NCBI GenBank assembly: GCA_965368585.1
Contig: CBDUNM010000144.1
Span: 1 to 12,880 of the forward strand
Source: JARRQB01 sp965368585
GTDB taxonomy: Bacteria; Pseudomonadota; Gammaproteobacteria; Chromatiales; Chromatiaceae
Direction: 5' to 3'
DNA length: 12,880 nucleotides
Each line of letters begins with the position of its first letter. Position 1 is the stretch's first letter. The notes beneath the pieces are model-generated. The model was given only the letters and a program-made list of their open reading frames with translations. It was not told where the DNA came from and did not search any database. This document shows, one piece after another, positions 1 to 7,207 of this stretch. Both the position numbers and the translations under genes were made by a program.

Positions 1-218
1 CCCTCCCCCCGGACCCCGCCGCCCCGGGCCGGCCGCACCGTGACCTACACTCGGATCCGCAACCGGCCGGTATCGATCAGTGCGGTGATCAATTTCCCGC
101 CATGTTGTACGTTGGGCACAACGCCGTGCTCGCGCAGCTCGAGGGTCCCGTTGCTCACCCAGGCCTTGCCGAAACAGGTCTCGAGATCTTTTTCTGTGTA
201 AAGCACCTTATGGTCGCG
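1..218. other. Region downstream of jetD
   Basis: The first 40 bases are a very GC-rich run without a T-tail, so I see no intrinsic terminator for the jet operon here. The rest holds only the uncertain short frame described separately. Confidence 0.3.
45..206 (-). CDS. Possible small ORF or decayed fragment after jetD
   Basis: Past the jetD TAG the same frame stays open for 57 codons, to a TAG at 45-47. Many third positions are G or C, and the reading KDLETCFGKAWVSNG...LREHGVV looks protein-like. A GTG at 206 could start a 53-codon ORF, but there is no good ribosome-binding site. It may be a remnant of a gene or a short real protein; I recognise no family. Confidence 0.2.
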   Translation of the reverse strand: MLYTEKDLETCFGKAWVSNGTLELREHGVVPNVQHGGKLITALIDTGRLRIRV

Positions 219-1388
219 CTATGTCTCGGTAATGCGGACGATGCGCTGCCACGCATACCGCCATTCGACGCGTTCCTGTTCAAGCCGTATGCGAGGACCC
301 CAGCGATGCTCGATCAGCTGGGTGTATAAACCGATCTCCGCCCGGCTTAACCGCTCGAGCCCTGCCAGCTCTGCCTGTTTCTCCTCGACGACGCAAAGCT
401 CCAGGTGGTCCCTCAAGGTGGCCTCATCCATGAGCAAAGCCCGTACATCCGGTACATAGTGACGCAGCCGGTTCAGTATCGCGAAACCGTGGGTATCGAT
501 ATCGCCCCAGTACCAGCAAGGCGTGCGGTGCAGCCACCGAATGGGCTCGAAGAGATCCACGGCATACCCCAGGCGCATGAACAACAGTGTCCCGGGTAAA
601 TCGCCGAACGCCAAGCCGGTCTGCAGATTCTCGACGATAACGACCCGCTCAACCGGAAGTTGCAGCCCGGCGATCTCGTCGACTGGCGCCGTGATATCGC
701 CCAGCCCGCCCAGCTGCCGCCTGAAATCCCGGTCCAGCAGTCGAAAGCGCATTACGACGGGTTCGCGCCGAATACCGGTGACCTGGTAGAAATCCTTCCG
801 CTCCGCCTCTTCTCGAATCGCTTGCACCAGGGCGAGGACCAGGGTCTTGCGTGATTCGATCCATTTGCTGTCGACGCCGGGCACCGGAAGCTGGCGGATG
901 TAGCAACCCGAATCAGGATGGGCAATCAGCCACGCCAGCACCGCGACCAGGCGATCGAAGTCCTCGTCCGAGTAATCCGCCAGCACGTCGAAACGCCGCG
1001 CCAGCTCGGCGGCAACCTGCGGCCACATCGTCAGCAACGACTGCCGACGTGAAACGGCGCGATGCCAGCCGTGTTCCTCCCCCAGCCAACGCACGACCTG
1101 CCGGGGTGAATGAAGCAGCAGTTTTTCGGGTAACCGCTGGGTGCCGACCTGGGGCCAGCGGCGTTCCGTCCACACGACCTCCCCTTCGCCTTGCCAGCGT
1201 TGCCAGCTGTTCGCCCACTGCTGAACCGCAGTGACACGTTCCTTTGTCTGTTGCTCGGTCGGCACGCCCAAGGGTACGCTGATCGGCCACTCCCCCTCTC
1301 CAACCAACCATTGGCGATGGTTGTTGCGATACCGCGTGGCTAGGCGACGGCGTACCGCTTCGGGATCAAGCAGAAAGGATTTCGCCAC
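219..1388 (-). CDS. jetD: Wadjet nuclease subunit JetD (DUF3322 + DUF2220/Toprim)
   Basis: JetD is the DNA-cleaving subunit of Wadjet, a plasmid-restriction system; it cuts circular DNA that the JetABC motor has looped. The protein is about 389 residues. The N-terminal part (about 1-190) fits DUF3322 and ends with the conserved-looking stretch RQLPVPGVDSKWIE (165-178). The C-terminal part fits the DUF2220 Toprim domain: a beta strand ending in VENLQT carries the expected Glu (E253), and WGDIDTHG carries the Asp pair D296 and D298. The RLEQER motif near 368-373 is typical of the family's end, so the protein looks full length. I chose the GTG at 1388 (MAKSFLLDPE...), which overlaps the end of jetC by 23 nt; the open frame runs further upstream, but only as unlikely coding inside jetC. 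Shine-Dalgarno is poor, consistent with coupling to jetC. It is the last gene of the jetABCD operon. The family call is strong; the exact start is less certain. Confidence 0.93.
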   Translation of the reverse strand: MAKSFLLDPEAVRRRLATRYRNNHRQWLVGEGEWPISVPLGVPTEQQTKERVTAVQQWANSWQRWQGEGEVVWTERRWPQVGTQRLPEKLLLHSPRQVVRWLGEEHGWHRAVSRRQSLLTMWPQVAAELARRFDVLADYSDEDFDRLVAVLAWLIAHPDSGCYIRQLPVPGVDSKWIESRKTLVLALVQAIREEAERKDFYQVTGIRREPVVMRFRLLDRDFRRQLGGLGDITAPVDEIAGLQLPVERVVIVENLQTGLAFGDLPGTLLFMRLGYAVDLFEPIRWLHRTPCWYWGDIDTHGFAILNRLRHYVPDVRALLMDEATLRDHLELCVVEEKQAELAGLERLSRAEIGLYTQLIEHRWGPRIRLEQERVEWRYAWQRIVRITET

Positions 1389-4300
1389 GCGAGGTCTCGG
1401 GCAGATTGAGCCTCTTACGCTGCATATCGTATTCGATCTGCAGCGTGGCTGAGCGCTTGCGCTCGGCGATATCCACGAAACAGGCACCGCCGATGAACGG
1501 TTCCAGGGTCATCACCGACTTCAAGGGGGTGGCCACGATCATCTGGAAACCGAACTTGCGGAAAATGTTCATGGCCAGTTCGGTGAACTCGTTGTCCGCC
1601 TTGCCGAAGGCCTCGTCCAACACCACGGCCGCGTAGACCGGCAGTTCGTCTTCGGTACCCCCGAGCTGATAACGCAGCGCCGCCGCCAGGCAGGTGGTGG
1701 CCAGTTTCTCGCGCTGCCCGCCCGATTTACCGGCCCCGGAGCGATACACCTCCACCTCGTGGCCATTGCCGTCGAGCTCGCGGCCGATGAACTCGACATG
1801 CTGGCGTACGTCCAGCACCTGGTTGCGCCAGCGTTGCTGTTCGCTATCGGCCCCGGCCAGGCGATGCACCAGGTCGCGCAATACGCTAAAACGTACCTCC
1901 GCCTCGTCGCCGCTCATCTGCCAGGAGTGTTCCAGCACCCGACGCACCTGGCCGCGGAACTCGGTGACGTCCGGCAGGTAGCGGTCGGCCACCTCGATCT
2001 GCAGATGCGTGCCCGGATTAAACTCGGCCTCCGCCAGACCCGCGTTCACCAACTCCATGCGTTCGTAGATCTCCCTGCGGGCCTGGACCAGATGGGTGTT
2101 CAGGGCGGCCAGGTTTTCCGCACTCTGTTCCTTAAGGAGATCGAGAAAGCGTTGCTCGTGCTGCGGCAGGCCGTCCTGTTCCAGGCGTGTCAGGAGCTTG
2201 AGAAACTCGGGTGCCGAGGCGAGGGTATCGTCCAGGTCCGCGGCCTCCATAGGCCATTCCCGCTTGAAATCGGCGAAGCGCTTCTCCATCAACCGAACCA
2301 AGGTGCCAAGTTCCTTGTTGCACCCCTCGCGCTCTGAATTGAGCGCCCGCTCCACCTTGGTGCGGCGACCGTCAAGATTCTTCAGCGTCGCCGCCCCGTC
2401 GACGGCATCGAACCGCTCGTCGAGCGCCCGCCTGACCGCCGCCTCCAGGACAACCCCCTGCAGTCGTCCATCCAGCTCCACCAGTTCCTGTTGGTATTCG
2501 TTGAGCCTGTCCGCCAGTCTGCCGCGCTCGACCCGGGTCGCATTCAACGCCTCTCGCATCTCGCGTACCCGTTGCCCCTGTTGTTCGATGCGCGCCCCCA
2601 ACTCCTGCAGGACACGGTTCTCCGAGCGGATCTCCTGCAATTGCCGGGCGATACTCTGGATGCGGTCCAGCACCGAGGCGACGTCGATCTCGCGCCATTG
2701 CAGGTTCGCCAGCGTCTGGCAGCTCAACAGGCGCTCACGATGCGCGGCCCGCCGGGTCTCCAAGCGCCGGAGTTCGCCGTCCGCCGCGCCGATCTCCGCC
2801 CCGAGTTCGCCGGCGCGCTGTTGATACAGGCGCAGCTTTTCCTGGTTATCGAAGCCCAGTACCCAACGCCGGCGGTCGTCGATGGTGTGGCGATCGTCCT
2901 TTTCGTGCCGGCTGCGGTTGTGGCGGACCTGGCCCTCGCGGGTCAGCGCGCGCTCGGTTTCGCGAAATTCGCGCAGGCTCTCGACGCAGGCGTAGTCGAA
3001 GCGGCGCGCCAATTCGTCCCGCAGCCAGCGCTCCAAGGCGCCGGGTTTGAATTCCAGCTTGGTGACGAGCGAGCGCGGATAGAGGCGCCGTCCCGCCGGC
3101 AACACCTCCTTGCCGACGCGGTAGTAGACCACGCGTTGCCCCAGGCGCGTATCGTTGACGTATTTCGAAACCGCCGCATAGTGTTTTTCGTCCACCAGCA
3201 GCGACAGGGCGAAGCCGTGCAATACCCGCTCGATCGCGCCCTGCCACGGCGCCTCGGTCTCCCTGACCTGGATGAGCTCTCCGACGAAGGGCAGATCGTG
3301 CTCGTTGAGGGCCAGCGCCTCGACCAGAGTGCGGCGCAAAACCAGCATATGGGCGGGGATGTTCGAGGGCTGTTGCAGCATGGCCTCGACCTCCTGGCGC
3401 ACGCCCACGAACTCCTGCTCCAGCTCCCGTTTGCGATCGCGCAGCGTATCCCGCTCCAGGTCGGCGGCGGCGTTGGCCTGGGTCCAGTTTTCCACCTCGG
3501 TCCTGGCGTTGGCGGTCATCTCGGCGCAGGCGTGGGGCGTCTCCGGCAGGGTCCAGTCCAGCTGCCGGCAGGCCGCCTCCACCCGGCTGCGGCTGTGCAG
3601 GCGGGCCTCGCGCAGCTGTTCGCTCTCGGCCTTTTGCCGCTCCAGCTCCTCGATGCGCGCGCCGCCCTGATGGCGGTGGCGTTCGCGCAGGGTATCCAGT
3701 TCGTTCTCCTGCGTGCTCAACTCGGCCTGCCGCTGCGCCTCCCGGCCCGCCAGGCCCACGTCCTGCTGGCGCAGCTGGCTGCTGGCCTGTTCCAGCAATT
3801 GCGCACGCCGCAGATCCCGATAGGAATCCATCTCCGCCAGCAGCGCGCCGAGACCGGCGAGCCGTTGCTCCACCGCTTTGGACTGCTGGTGCGCCTCGCG
3901 CGCGGGCTGCAGCGTTTCCACCTGACGCCGGGCGGTCACCACCGCCTGGTGGGCGCCGTCCAGCTCGGCGAACTCCTCGACCAGGCGTTCGGCGACCTCG
4001 AAGGTCGGCGGCGGTTCCAGCATGAACTCCCGCAGAAAGGCGTTGAGATCGCCGAGATTCTTGGCCGACTGGGTCTTGTGCAACAACTTCAGCGCCAGCT
4101 CCGAGTCGATCGAGAGCAGCCGCCGGAAACGCTCGCCGTAGGCACGAAACTTGTCAAAATGGTGCACGTCGTCGAGGCGCTGTTTCAGGGCGCGTATGTC
4201 CAGGTCAAAGGCCTCGAGCTCGCGGCTCAACGCGAAGGCGCGTTCGGCGATCATGAAGTGCTTGCGCACCTCCGCGTTGCGGTTCGATCCGCCGCGCAGC

Positions 4301-4725
4301 CAGTAAAGCTGCACCAGGGTGACCACCTTGCCGGCGCGGTTGGAGAATTCCAGGGCCAACGCCGACCAGGTCGTGCCGGTACGCAGATAGTGGGTCGCAA
4401 TCTCGCCCGATTCGATGTCTTTGCGGTCCGCCCAGGCGCCACGCACATAGGAGGCCAGGTTACGATCGTAGCGCCCGCCGTCCCCTTCCCGCGCGGCGGT
4501 ATTGAACGCGATCCACTGCGGCGGCACCAGCAGGGCCGCCATGCCGTCGAGCAGCGTGGATTTACCGGACCCGGAGCGCCCGACGAACAAAAACCCTTCC
4601 GCTGCGATCGGGATGTCGTGCAGACCGGAGAAGGTTCCCCAATTGAAGACCTGCAGGCGGGACATGCGGAACTGACGATCGCGCGCGACCTCGCTCAGAT
4701 CCATGAACATATCGTCGGAGCGCAT
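1366..4725 (-). CDS. jetC: Wadjet SMC/MukB-like ATPase JetC
   Basis: JetC is the SMC-like motor ATPase of Wadjet: in the known family it dimerises, holds DNA with the JetA kleisin and extrudes loops. The protein has about 1119 residues. The N-terminal half-ATPase has a Walker A, GRSGSGKS, at 49-56. Long Arg/Glu/Gln/Leu-rich coiled-coil segments occupy about 250-450 and 630-900. They are separated by a globular insert near 480-600 (VGELIQVRE..., then a WQGAIERVLHGFALSLLVD region) that probably serves as hinge. The C-terminal half-ATPase has the ABC signature SGGQREKLA from about 1001 and Walker B VVLDEA with D1037 and E1038. All ATPase motifs are intact. The chosen ATG at 4725 overlaps the jetB stop as TGATG, with AGAGG about 10 nt upstream; a TTG one codon earlier is the alternative. 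RecN/SbcC-like annotation is possible by similarity, but the neighbours make JetC clear. Confidence 0.95.
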   Translation of the reverse strand: MRSDDMFMDLSEVARDRQFRMSRLQVFNWGTFSGLHDIPIAAEGFLFVGRSGSGKSTLLDGMAALLVPPQWIAFNTAAREGDGGRYDRNLASYVRGAWADRKDIESGEIATHYLRTGTTWSALALEFSNRAGKVVTLVQLYWLRGGSNRNAEVRKHFMIAERAFALSRELEAFDLDIRALKQRLDDVHHFDKFRAYGERFRRLLSIDSELALKLLHKTQSAKNLGDLNAFLREFMLEPPPTFEVAERLVEEFAELDGAHQAVVTARRQVETLQPAREAHQQSKAVEQRLAGLGALLAEMDSYRDLRRAQLLEQASSQLRQQDVGLAGREAQRQAELSTQENELDTLRERHRHQGGARIEELERQKAESEQLREARLHSRSRVEAACRQLDWTLPETPHACAEMTANARTEVENWTQANAAADLERDTLRDRKRELEQEFVGVRQEVEAMLQQPSNIPAHMLVLRRTLVEALALNEHDLPFVGELIQVRETEAPWQGAIERVLHGFALSLLVDEKHYAAVSKYVNDTRLGQRVVYYRVGKEVLPAGRRLYPRSLVTKLEFKPGALERWLRDELARRFDYACVESLREFRETERALTREGQVRHNRSRHEKDDRHTIDDRRRWVLGFDNQEKLRLYQQRAGELGAEIGAADGELRRLETRRAAHRERLLSCQTLANLQWREIDVASVLDRIQSIARQLQEIRSENRVLQELGARIEQQGQRVREMREALNATRVERGRLADRLNEYQQELVELDGRLQGVVLEAAVRRALDERFDAVDGAATLKNLDGRRTKVERALNSEREGCNKELGTLVRLMEKRFADFKREWPMEAADLDDTLASAPEFLKLLTRLEQDGLPQHEQRFLDLLKEQSAENLAALNTHLVQARREIYERMELVNAGLAEAEFNPGTHLQIEVADRYLPDVTEFRGQVRRVLEHSWQMSGDEAEVRFSVLRDLVHRLAGADSEQQRWRNQVLDVRQHVEFIGRELDGNGHEVEVYRSGAGKSGGQREKLATTCLAAALRYQLGGTEDELPVYAAVVLDEAFGKADNEFTELAMNIFRKFGFQMIVATPLKSVMTLEPFIGGACFVDIAERKRSATLQIEYDMQRKRLNLPETSRGEILSA

Positions 4726-5375
4726 CAATCCGCGACCTCTTCGTCGCGCGCTCGATATGTTTGATAGATATGCGCCAGCGCCGTGACTTCCTCGGCGCTG
4801 AACATCAGTTTCAGCGACTGTGAAACGCTGTAGCGCTCGTCACTGCCGCGAATCAGGCTGATGATGTTGTTCTTTTTGGCCTTTTCGACGGCCGCCTTGA
4901 TGCGCTTTTCAAAGCCGGCGCGATCGGTGTTCTGGCTGCGCTCGTAGAGCTTCAGCTGCTCCGCCATATCCGCGGCGGAAACCACGGCTCGCTCGCCGCG
5001 CGTCTCGGCCTCGGTGAGCAGGCCGCGCAGATAGAGCAGCAACACCGAATCGATAAAGGTAAGCGGCGAACGGCGCAGCAGGATGGGGGTCTCCAGTTCG
5101 CCGGTATCCGCCTGCCGGGTGAAGGCAATGCCCGCGTCGGCATCCATCACCAGTTCGAGAAACAGGTCCGCCAGACGGGAGCGGATGACCTCGTGATGCT
5201 GCAGCAGCGCCGGCCAGAGCCGGGAATGGCGGGCCGCGTCGAGCGCGGGACCGATCAGGAGTTGCACCAGCACCCGACGCGCCATTTCCGGCAGCTCGCC
5301 GCAATCGCCCGGATAGAGCCCGCTGGGCTCGACCGTTACGGTCTCGAGCGACTCGGTCGCCGCTTCTTCATGCAT
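4725..5375 (-). CDS. jetB: Wadjet KITE-like subunit JetB (DUF4194)
   Basis: JetB is the small DUF4194 subunit, comparable to MukE/MksE: a winged-helix (KITE) protein that dimerises and binds the kleisin JetA. The product is about 216 residues, normal for the family. Seen in the sequence are a hydrophobic helix region DSVLLLYLRGLL at 109-120 and a basic winged-helix-like segment at about 130-190, including FEKRIKAAVEKAKKNN and a beta-wing-like ISLIRGSDERYSV. The ATG at 5375 overlaps the end of jetA by 8 nt. A TTG two codons upstream (5381) has an AGG 8 nt before it and may be the true start, since the ATG has the same AGG at 14 nt. Its stop overlaps the jetC ATG by one base. Identification rests on size, position between DUF3375 and the SMC gene, and fold-like features. 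Confidence 0.9.
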   Translation of the reverse strand: MHEEAATESLETVTVEPSGLYPGDCGELPEMARRVLVQLLIGPALDAARHSRLWPALLQHHEVIRSRLADLFLELVMDADAGIAFTRQADTGELETPILLRRSPLTFIDSVLLLYLRGLLTEAETRGERAVVSAADMAEQLKLYERSQNTDRAGFEKRIKAAVEKAKKNNIISLIRGSDERYSVSQSLKLMFSAEEVTALAHIYQTYRARDEEVAD

Positions 5376-6828
5376 GCTCAACGAACTGACCTTTTACGAA
5401 ATAGACGCAGGGTATAATCGCGCAGCGCTCGACCCCGTCCAAGCCCAGCCAACAGACCCGCTCTTTCAGTTCCGATCGTACGCCGTTGCGGGCACCGATG
5501 GCCAGGTAGCCCATCAGGCTGCCCAGGCCCTGCTCCGCGGGATAGACCGCCAACAGATCGGCGACCGAGATTTGATCCCGCTCTTCCAGCAGCGACTGGA
5601 CATGGCCGTGCAGGCGCCGGAAGTCGATCTCGGAATGGGCCACCAGTTCGCCCACCGATTCTAAGGAAATCTCGGCGTCGCCGGCCAGCGGAATGCCCCC
5701 CTCGACCTCGTCTAGACTCGGATCGTGCAGCACAAACTGGTCCAGGGAGCGCAGCGCGGCGCTGGTCAGGTGGAGATCCTTGCCAATGCCTTCGATGGGC
5801 CCGATCGACTCCTTGATCACGAGCGCGTCGCGCTGCGCCGCCTTGAGCAGGCGGTTCAGGCGACGCTGTTCCAGGTATTCTCGACTCTGCACGAAGTGCT
5901 TCAGCCCGCGCGCGAAGCTCTGCAAGACATCATGTACCTCGCCGCCCCGGTCCAGCAGCTGGCGGGTGAGGCCCAGTAGAAAGCGCCGATCGTCGCGCTG
6001 CAGTGAGCGGCTGAAGCGCCGCGCCATGACCTGCTCCAGGGCGGCCTCGTAGGCGGCGCTCTGCTCCGGGTCGGTCAACAGGCGCCAGAAGGCCTTGAAG
6101 GTGCGCCCCGGCTCGCTTTCGGCGATCAGGTCCACGCCGCCGAACAGGGCCTCGAGTACGTCTCCCCGGCTTGCCTCGTCTTCCAGAATACGCTCGCGCA
6201 GATGCCGGTTGAGCTTTTGAAACTCGTCGCGTACGCGGCGAAAATCGTTGGCCAGTTCATCCGACAGGGCAATGATCTCACGGGCCCGTTCCAGCGCCTG
6301 CTCGTCACTGAGGATCTGCAGATTGCCCGCCTGGATGGCCTCGATGCGGTCGTCGATCCGCTGCCGCTCGCGCAGCAGCGCCTCGACCCGGAGCCGTGGG
6401 TCGGGCTCGGTCTGTTCCGCCAGTTGCACCAGCTGCTGCATGACCACCGACAAACGGCTCTCGGTGGCGACGGCACGGTCGTCTTCGAGGGTTTGCACGA
6501 ACCGAACGGCCTGCATGGCAGCCGTGCTGAGTTCGTACTCCTCTTCGGTGGCATCGGCCTGGTAGCTGCGCTCCAGAAAGCCCGCCGCCAGCCATTGCGC
6601 CAGATACGACTGCGCGGTCTGCGGCAGCTCCAGACCCCGCACGCGCAGGAGCTCAAGGTCCTGCTCCAGGCGCTCGACCAGAATCGACGCCGGTAACCGA
6701 CGCTCGGCATCGAGCAGGTGCGCCTGCAACAGGCCCAGCACGATGGGGGCGCTGTCGGCCGCCAGCAGACGCCAGGCGCTTTCCCGTCGCAACCGTTGAT
6801 TGGTCAGCGAACGCCCGGCGCCTTTCAT
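5368..6828 (-). CDS. jetA: Wadjet kleisin-like subunit JetA (DUF3375)
   Basis: JetA is the DUF3375 kleisin-like subunit (MukF/MksF analogue) that bridges the two heads of the JetC dimer and carries JetB. With the ATG at 6828 the protein is about 486 residues, close to the usual family length. The early motif ESAWRLLAADSAPIVLGLL is the typical DUF3375 opening, with a tryptophan followed by an LL-x-A-x-x-AP pattern. A charged helical region around 135-210 (RIDDRIEAIQAGN... DEFQKLNRHLRER) fits the coiled part seen in MukF-like proteins. The open frame continues upstream to a GTG at 6921 (517 residues), but those extra residues look unlike the family start. No convincing Shine-Dalgarno precedes the ATG at 6828; instead its ATG overlaps the TGA of a tiny upstream frame, and a leader ORF with a strong ribosome-binding site lies just before. 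First gene of the operon. Confidence 0.92.
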   Translation of the reverse strand: MKGAGRSLTNQRLRRESAWRLLAADSAPIVLGLLQAHLLDAERRLPASILVERLEQDLELLRVRGLELPQTAQSYLAQWLAAGFLERSYQADATEEEYELSTAAMQAVRFVQTLEDDRAVATESRLSVVMQQLVQLAEQTEPDPRLRVEALLRERQRIDDRIEAIQAGNLQILSDEQALERAREIIALSDELANDFRRVRDEFQKLNRHLRERILEDEASRGDVLEALFGGVDLIAESEPGRTFKAFWRLLTDPEQSAAYEAALEQVMARRFSRSLQRDDRRFLLGLTRQLLDRGGEVHDVLQSFARGLKHFVQSREYLEQRRLNRLLKAAQRDALVIKESIGPIEGIGKDLHLTSAALRSLDQFVLHDPSLDEVEGGIPLAGDAEISLESVGELVAHSEIDFRRLHGHVQSLLEERDQISVADLLAVYPAEQGLGSLMGYLAIGARNGVRSELKERVCWLGLDGVERCAIIPCVYFVKGQFVEHA

Positions 6829-6857
6829 GAAGGGATCAAATCTAGCATCGTACAGAA

Positions 6858-6953
6858 TTACGCATTCTTCCAATCCTCGTGCGACATCACCGCGCGGCAG
6901 CCCCGTCGAGACCGTAACCACCGACGCGACGGTCCACCCGGCTTAGGTTTCAC
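6858..6953 (-). CDS. Putative 31-residue leader peptide upstream of jetA
   Basis: A GTG-initiated ORF of 31 codons ending in TAA lies 29 nt before the jetA ATG. Its ribosome-binding site AAGGAGG (6964-6970) is the strongest Shine-Dalgarno in the whole jet locus, placed 10 nt from the GTG. The peptide begins MKPKPGGPSRRW, is rich in Arg, and ends SHEDWKNA; I recognise no domain. It is in a different frame from jetA. It could be a regulatory leader peptide whose translation couples to, or restrains, jetA. Alternatives are that it is the start of a small real protein, or that jetA truly begins here and an indel has broken the frame. The ribosome-binding site is seen directly; the role is inference. 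Confidence 0.45.
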   Translation of the reverse strand: MKPKPGGPSRRWLRSRRGCRAVMSHEDWKNA

Positions 6954-6963
6954 GAAAAAACAA

Positions 6964-6970
6964 CCTCCTT
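6964..6970 (-). promoter_or_regulatory. Strong Shine-Dalgarno of the leader ORF, in a possible A-U hairpin loop
   Basis: On the minus strand AAGGAGG sits between a run of six A (6969-6974) and a run of six T (6955-6960), so the mRNA can fold a weak six-pair A-U hairpin (6955-6974) with the core GGAGG in its loop. The GTG at 6953 follows the hairpin directly. This may be only an A-rich enhancer of ribosome binding, or a temperature- or factor-sensitive element; there is no direct evidence for the latter. Confidence 0.5.
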
Positions 6971-7056
6971 TTTTGTACGCCGACACATACCGTCTGACTG
7001 CGTTGCTCGTCGTTTAGATAGGCTGGCTATTCGCACGCCTCGCGCTTTGCCAGGCG

Positions 7057-7070
7057 GGCGTCTCAACGCC
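7057..7070. repeat. Short inverted repeat (5-bp arms, 4-base loop)
   Basis: GGCGT at 7057-7061 and its complement ACGCC at 7066-7070 flank CTCA. The plus strand continues with A6, so it is not a plus-strand intrinsic terminator. On the minus strand a T6 run precedes rather than follows the stem. Its place between divergent genes allows an operator role, but five pairs are few for a GC-rich genome. Confidence 0.25.
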
Positions 7071-7076
7071 AAAAAA

Positions 7077-7098
7077 CGCGAAGTTATTTCTGCGCGAA
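7077..7098. repeat. Spaced direct repeat CGCGAA-N10-CGCGAA
   Basis: Two copies of CGCGAA (7077-7082 and 7093-7098) are separated by the AT-rich GTTATTTCTG. The spacing of 16 bases is not an exact helical multiple. It may be a regulator site in the divergent promoter region, or chance. Confidence 0.25.
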
Positions 7099-7207
7099 TC
7101 CTTAGCGTATCACCGTGGACTCATCGTTCACCAGGCACGCACGCGGCAATGCGGCCATACTTGACCCTGGGCGCCGCGAAACCACACCAAACCCCGGGGA
7201 GACCGCC

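Larger units (their letters stand above)
6954..7207. other. Divergent intergenic region between the jet locus and the MBL hydrolase
   Basis: This stretch of about 250 bases separates the minus-strand jet leader ORF from the plus-strand hydrolase gene and should hold promoters for both. It contains a short perfect hairpin, GGCGT-CTCA-ACGCC (7057-7070), followed by six A on the plus strand. It also has a direct repeat CGCGAA at 7077-7082 and 7093-7098, 16 bases start to start. I looked for sigma70 -35/-10 pairs on both strands and saw none that match well. GGGGAG at 7196-7201 is the likely ribosome-binding site of the hydrolase. Confidence 0.5.

Noticed and set aside
1..40. Very GC-rich start of the window as a terminator or repeat
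   Set aside because: There is no stem with a T-tail on either strand, and it is too short at the window edge to judge.
2491..4764. A 757-codon open frame on the plus strand
   Set aside because: It is fully antisense to jetC, has a low-complexity Leu/Gln/Ala/Arg-rich translation, and is a common codon-bias shadow in GC-rich genes; jetC has clear motifs.
6718..7017. Plus-strand open frame over the start of jetA
   Set aside because: No ribosome-binding site and no recognisable protein; it overlaps jetA, whose family match is clear.
7000..7207. Sigma70 or sigma54 promoters in the divergent region
   Set aside because: Candidates such as TTGCTC with a 17-base gap, or TGGCA-like hits on the minus strand, match too poorly to call.
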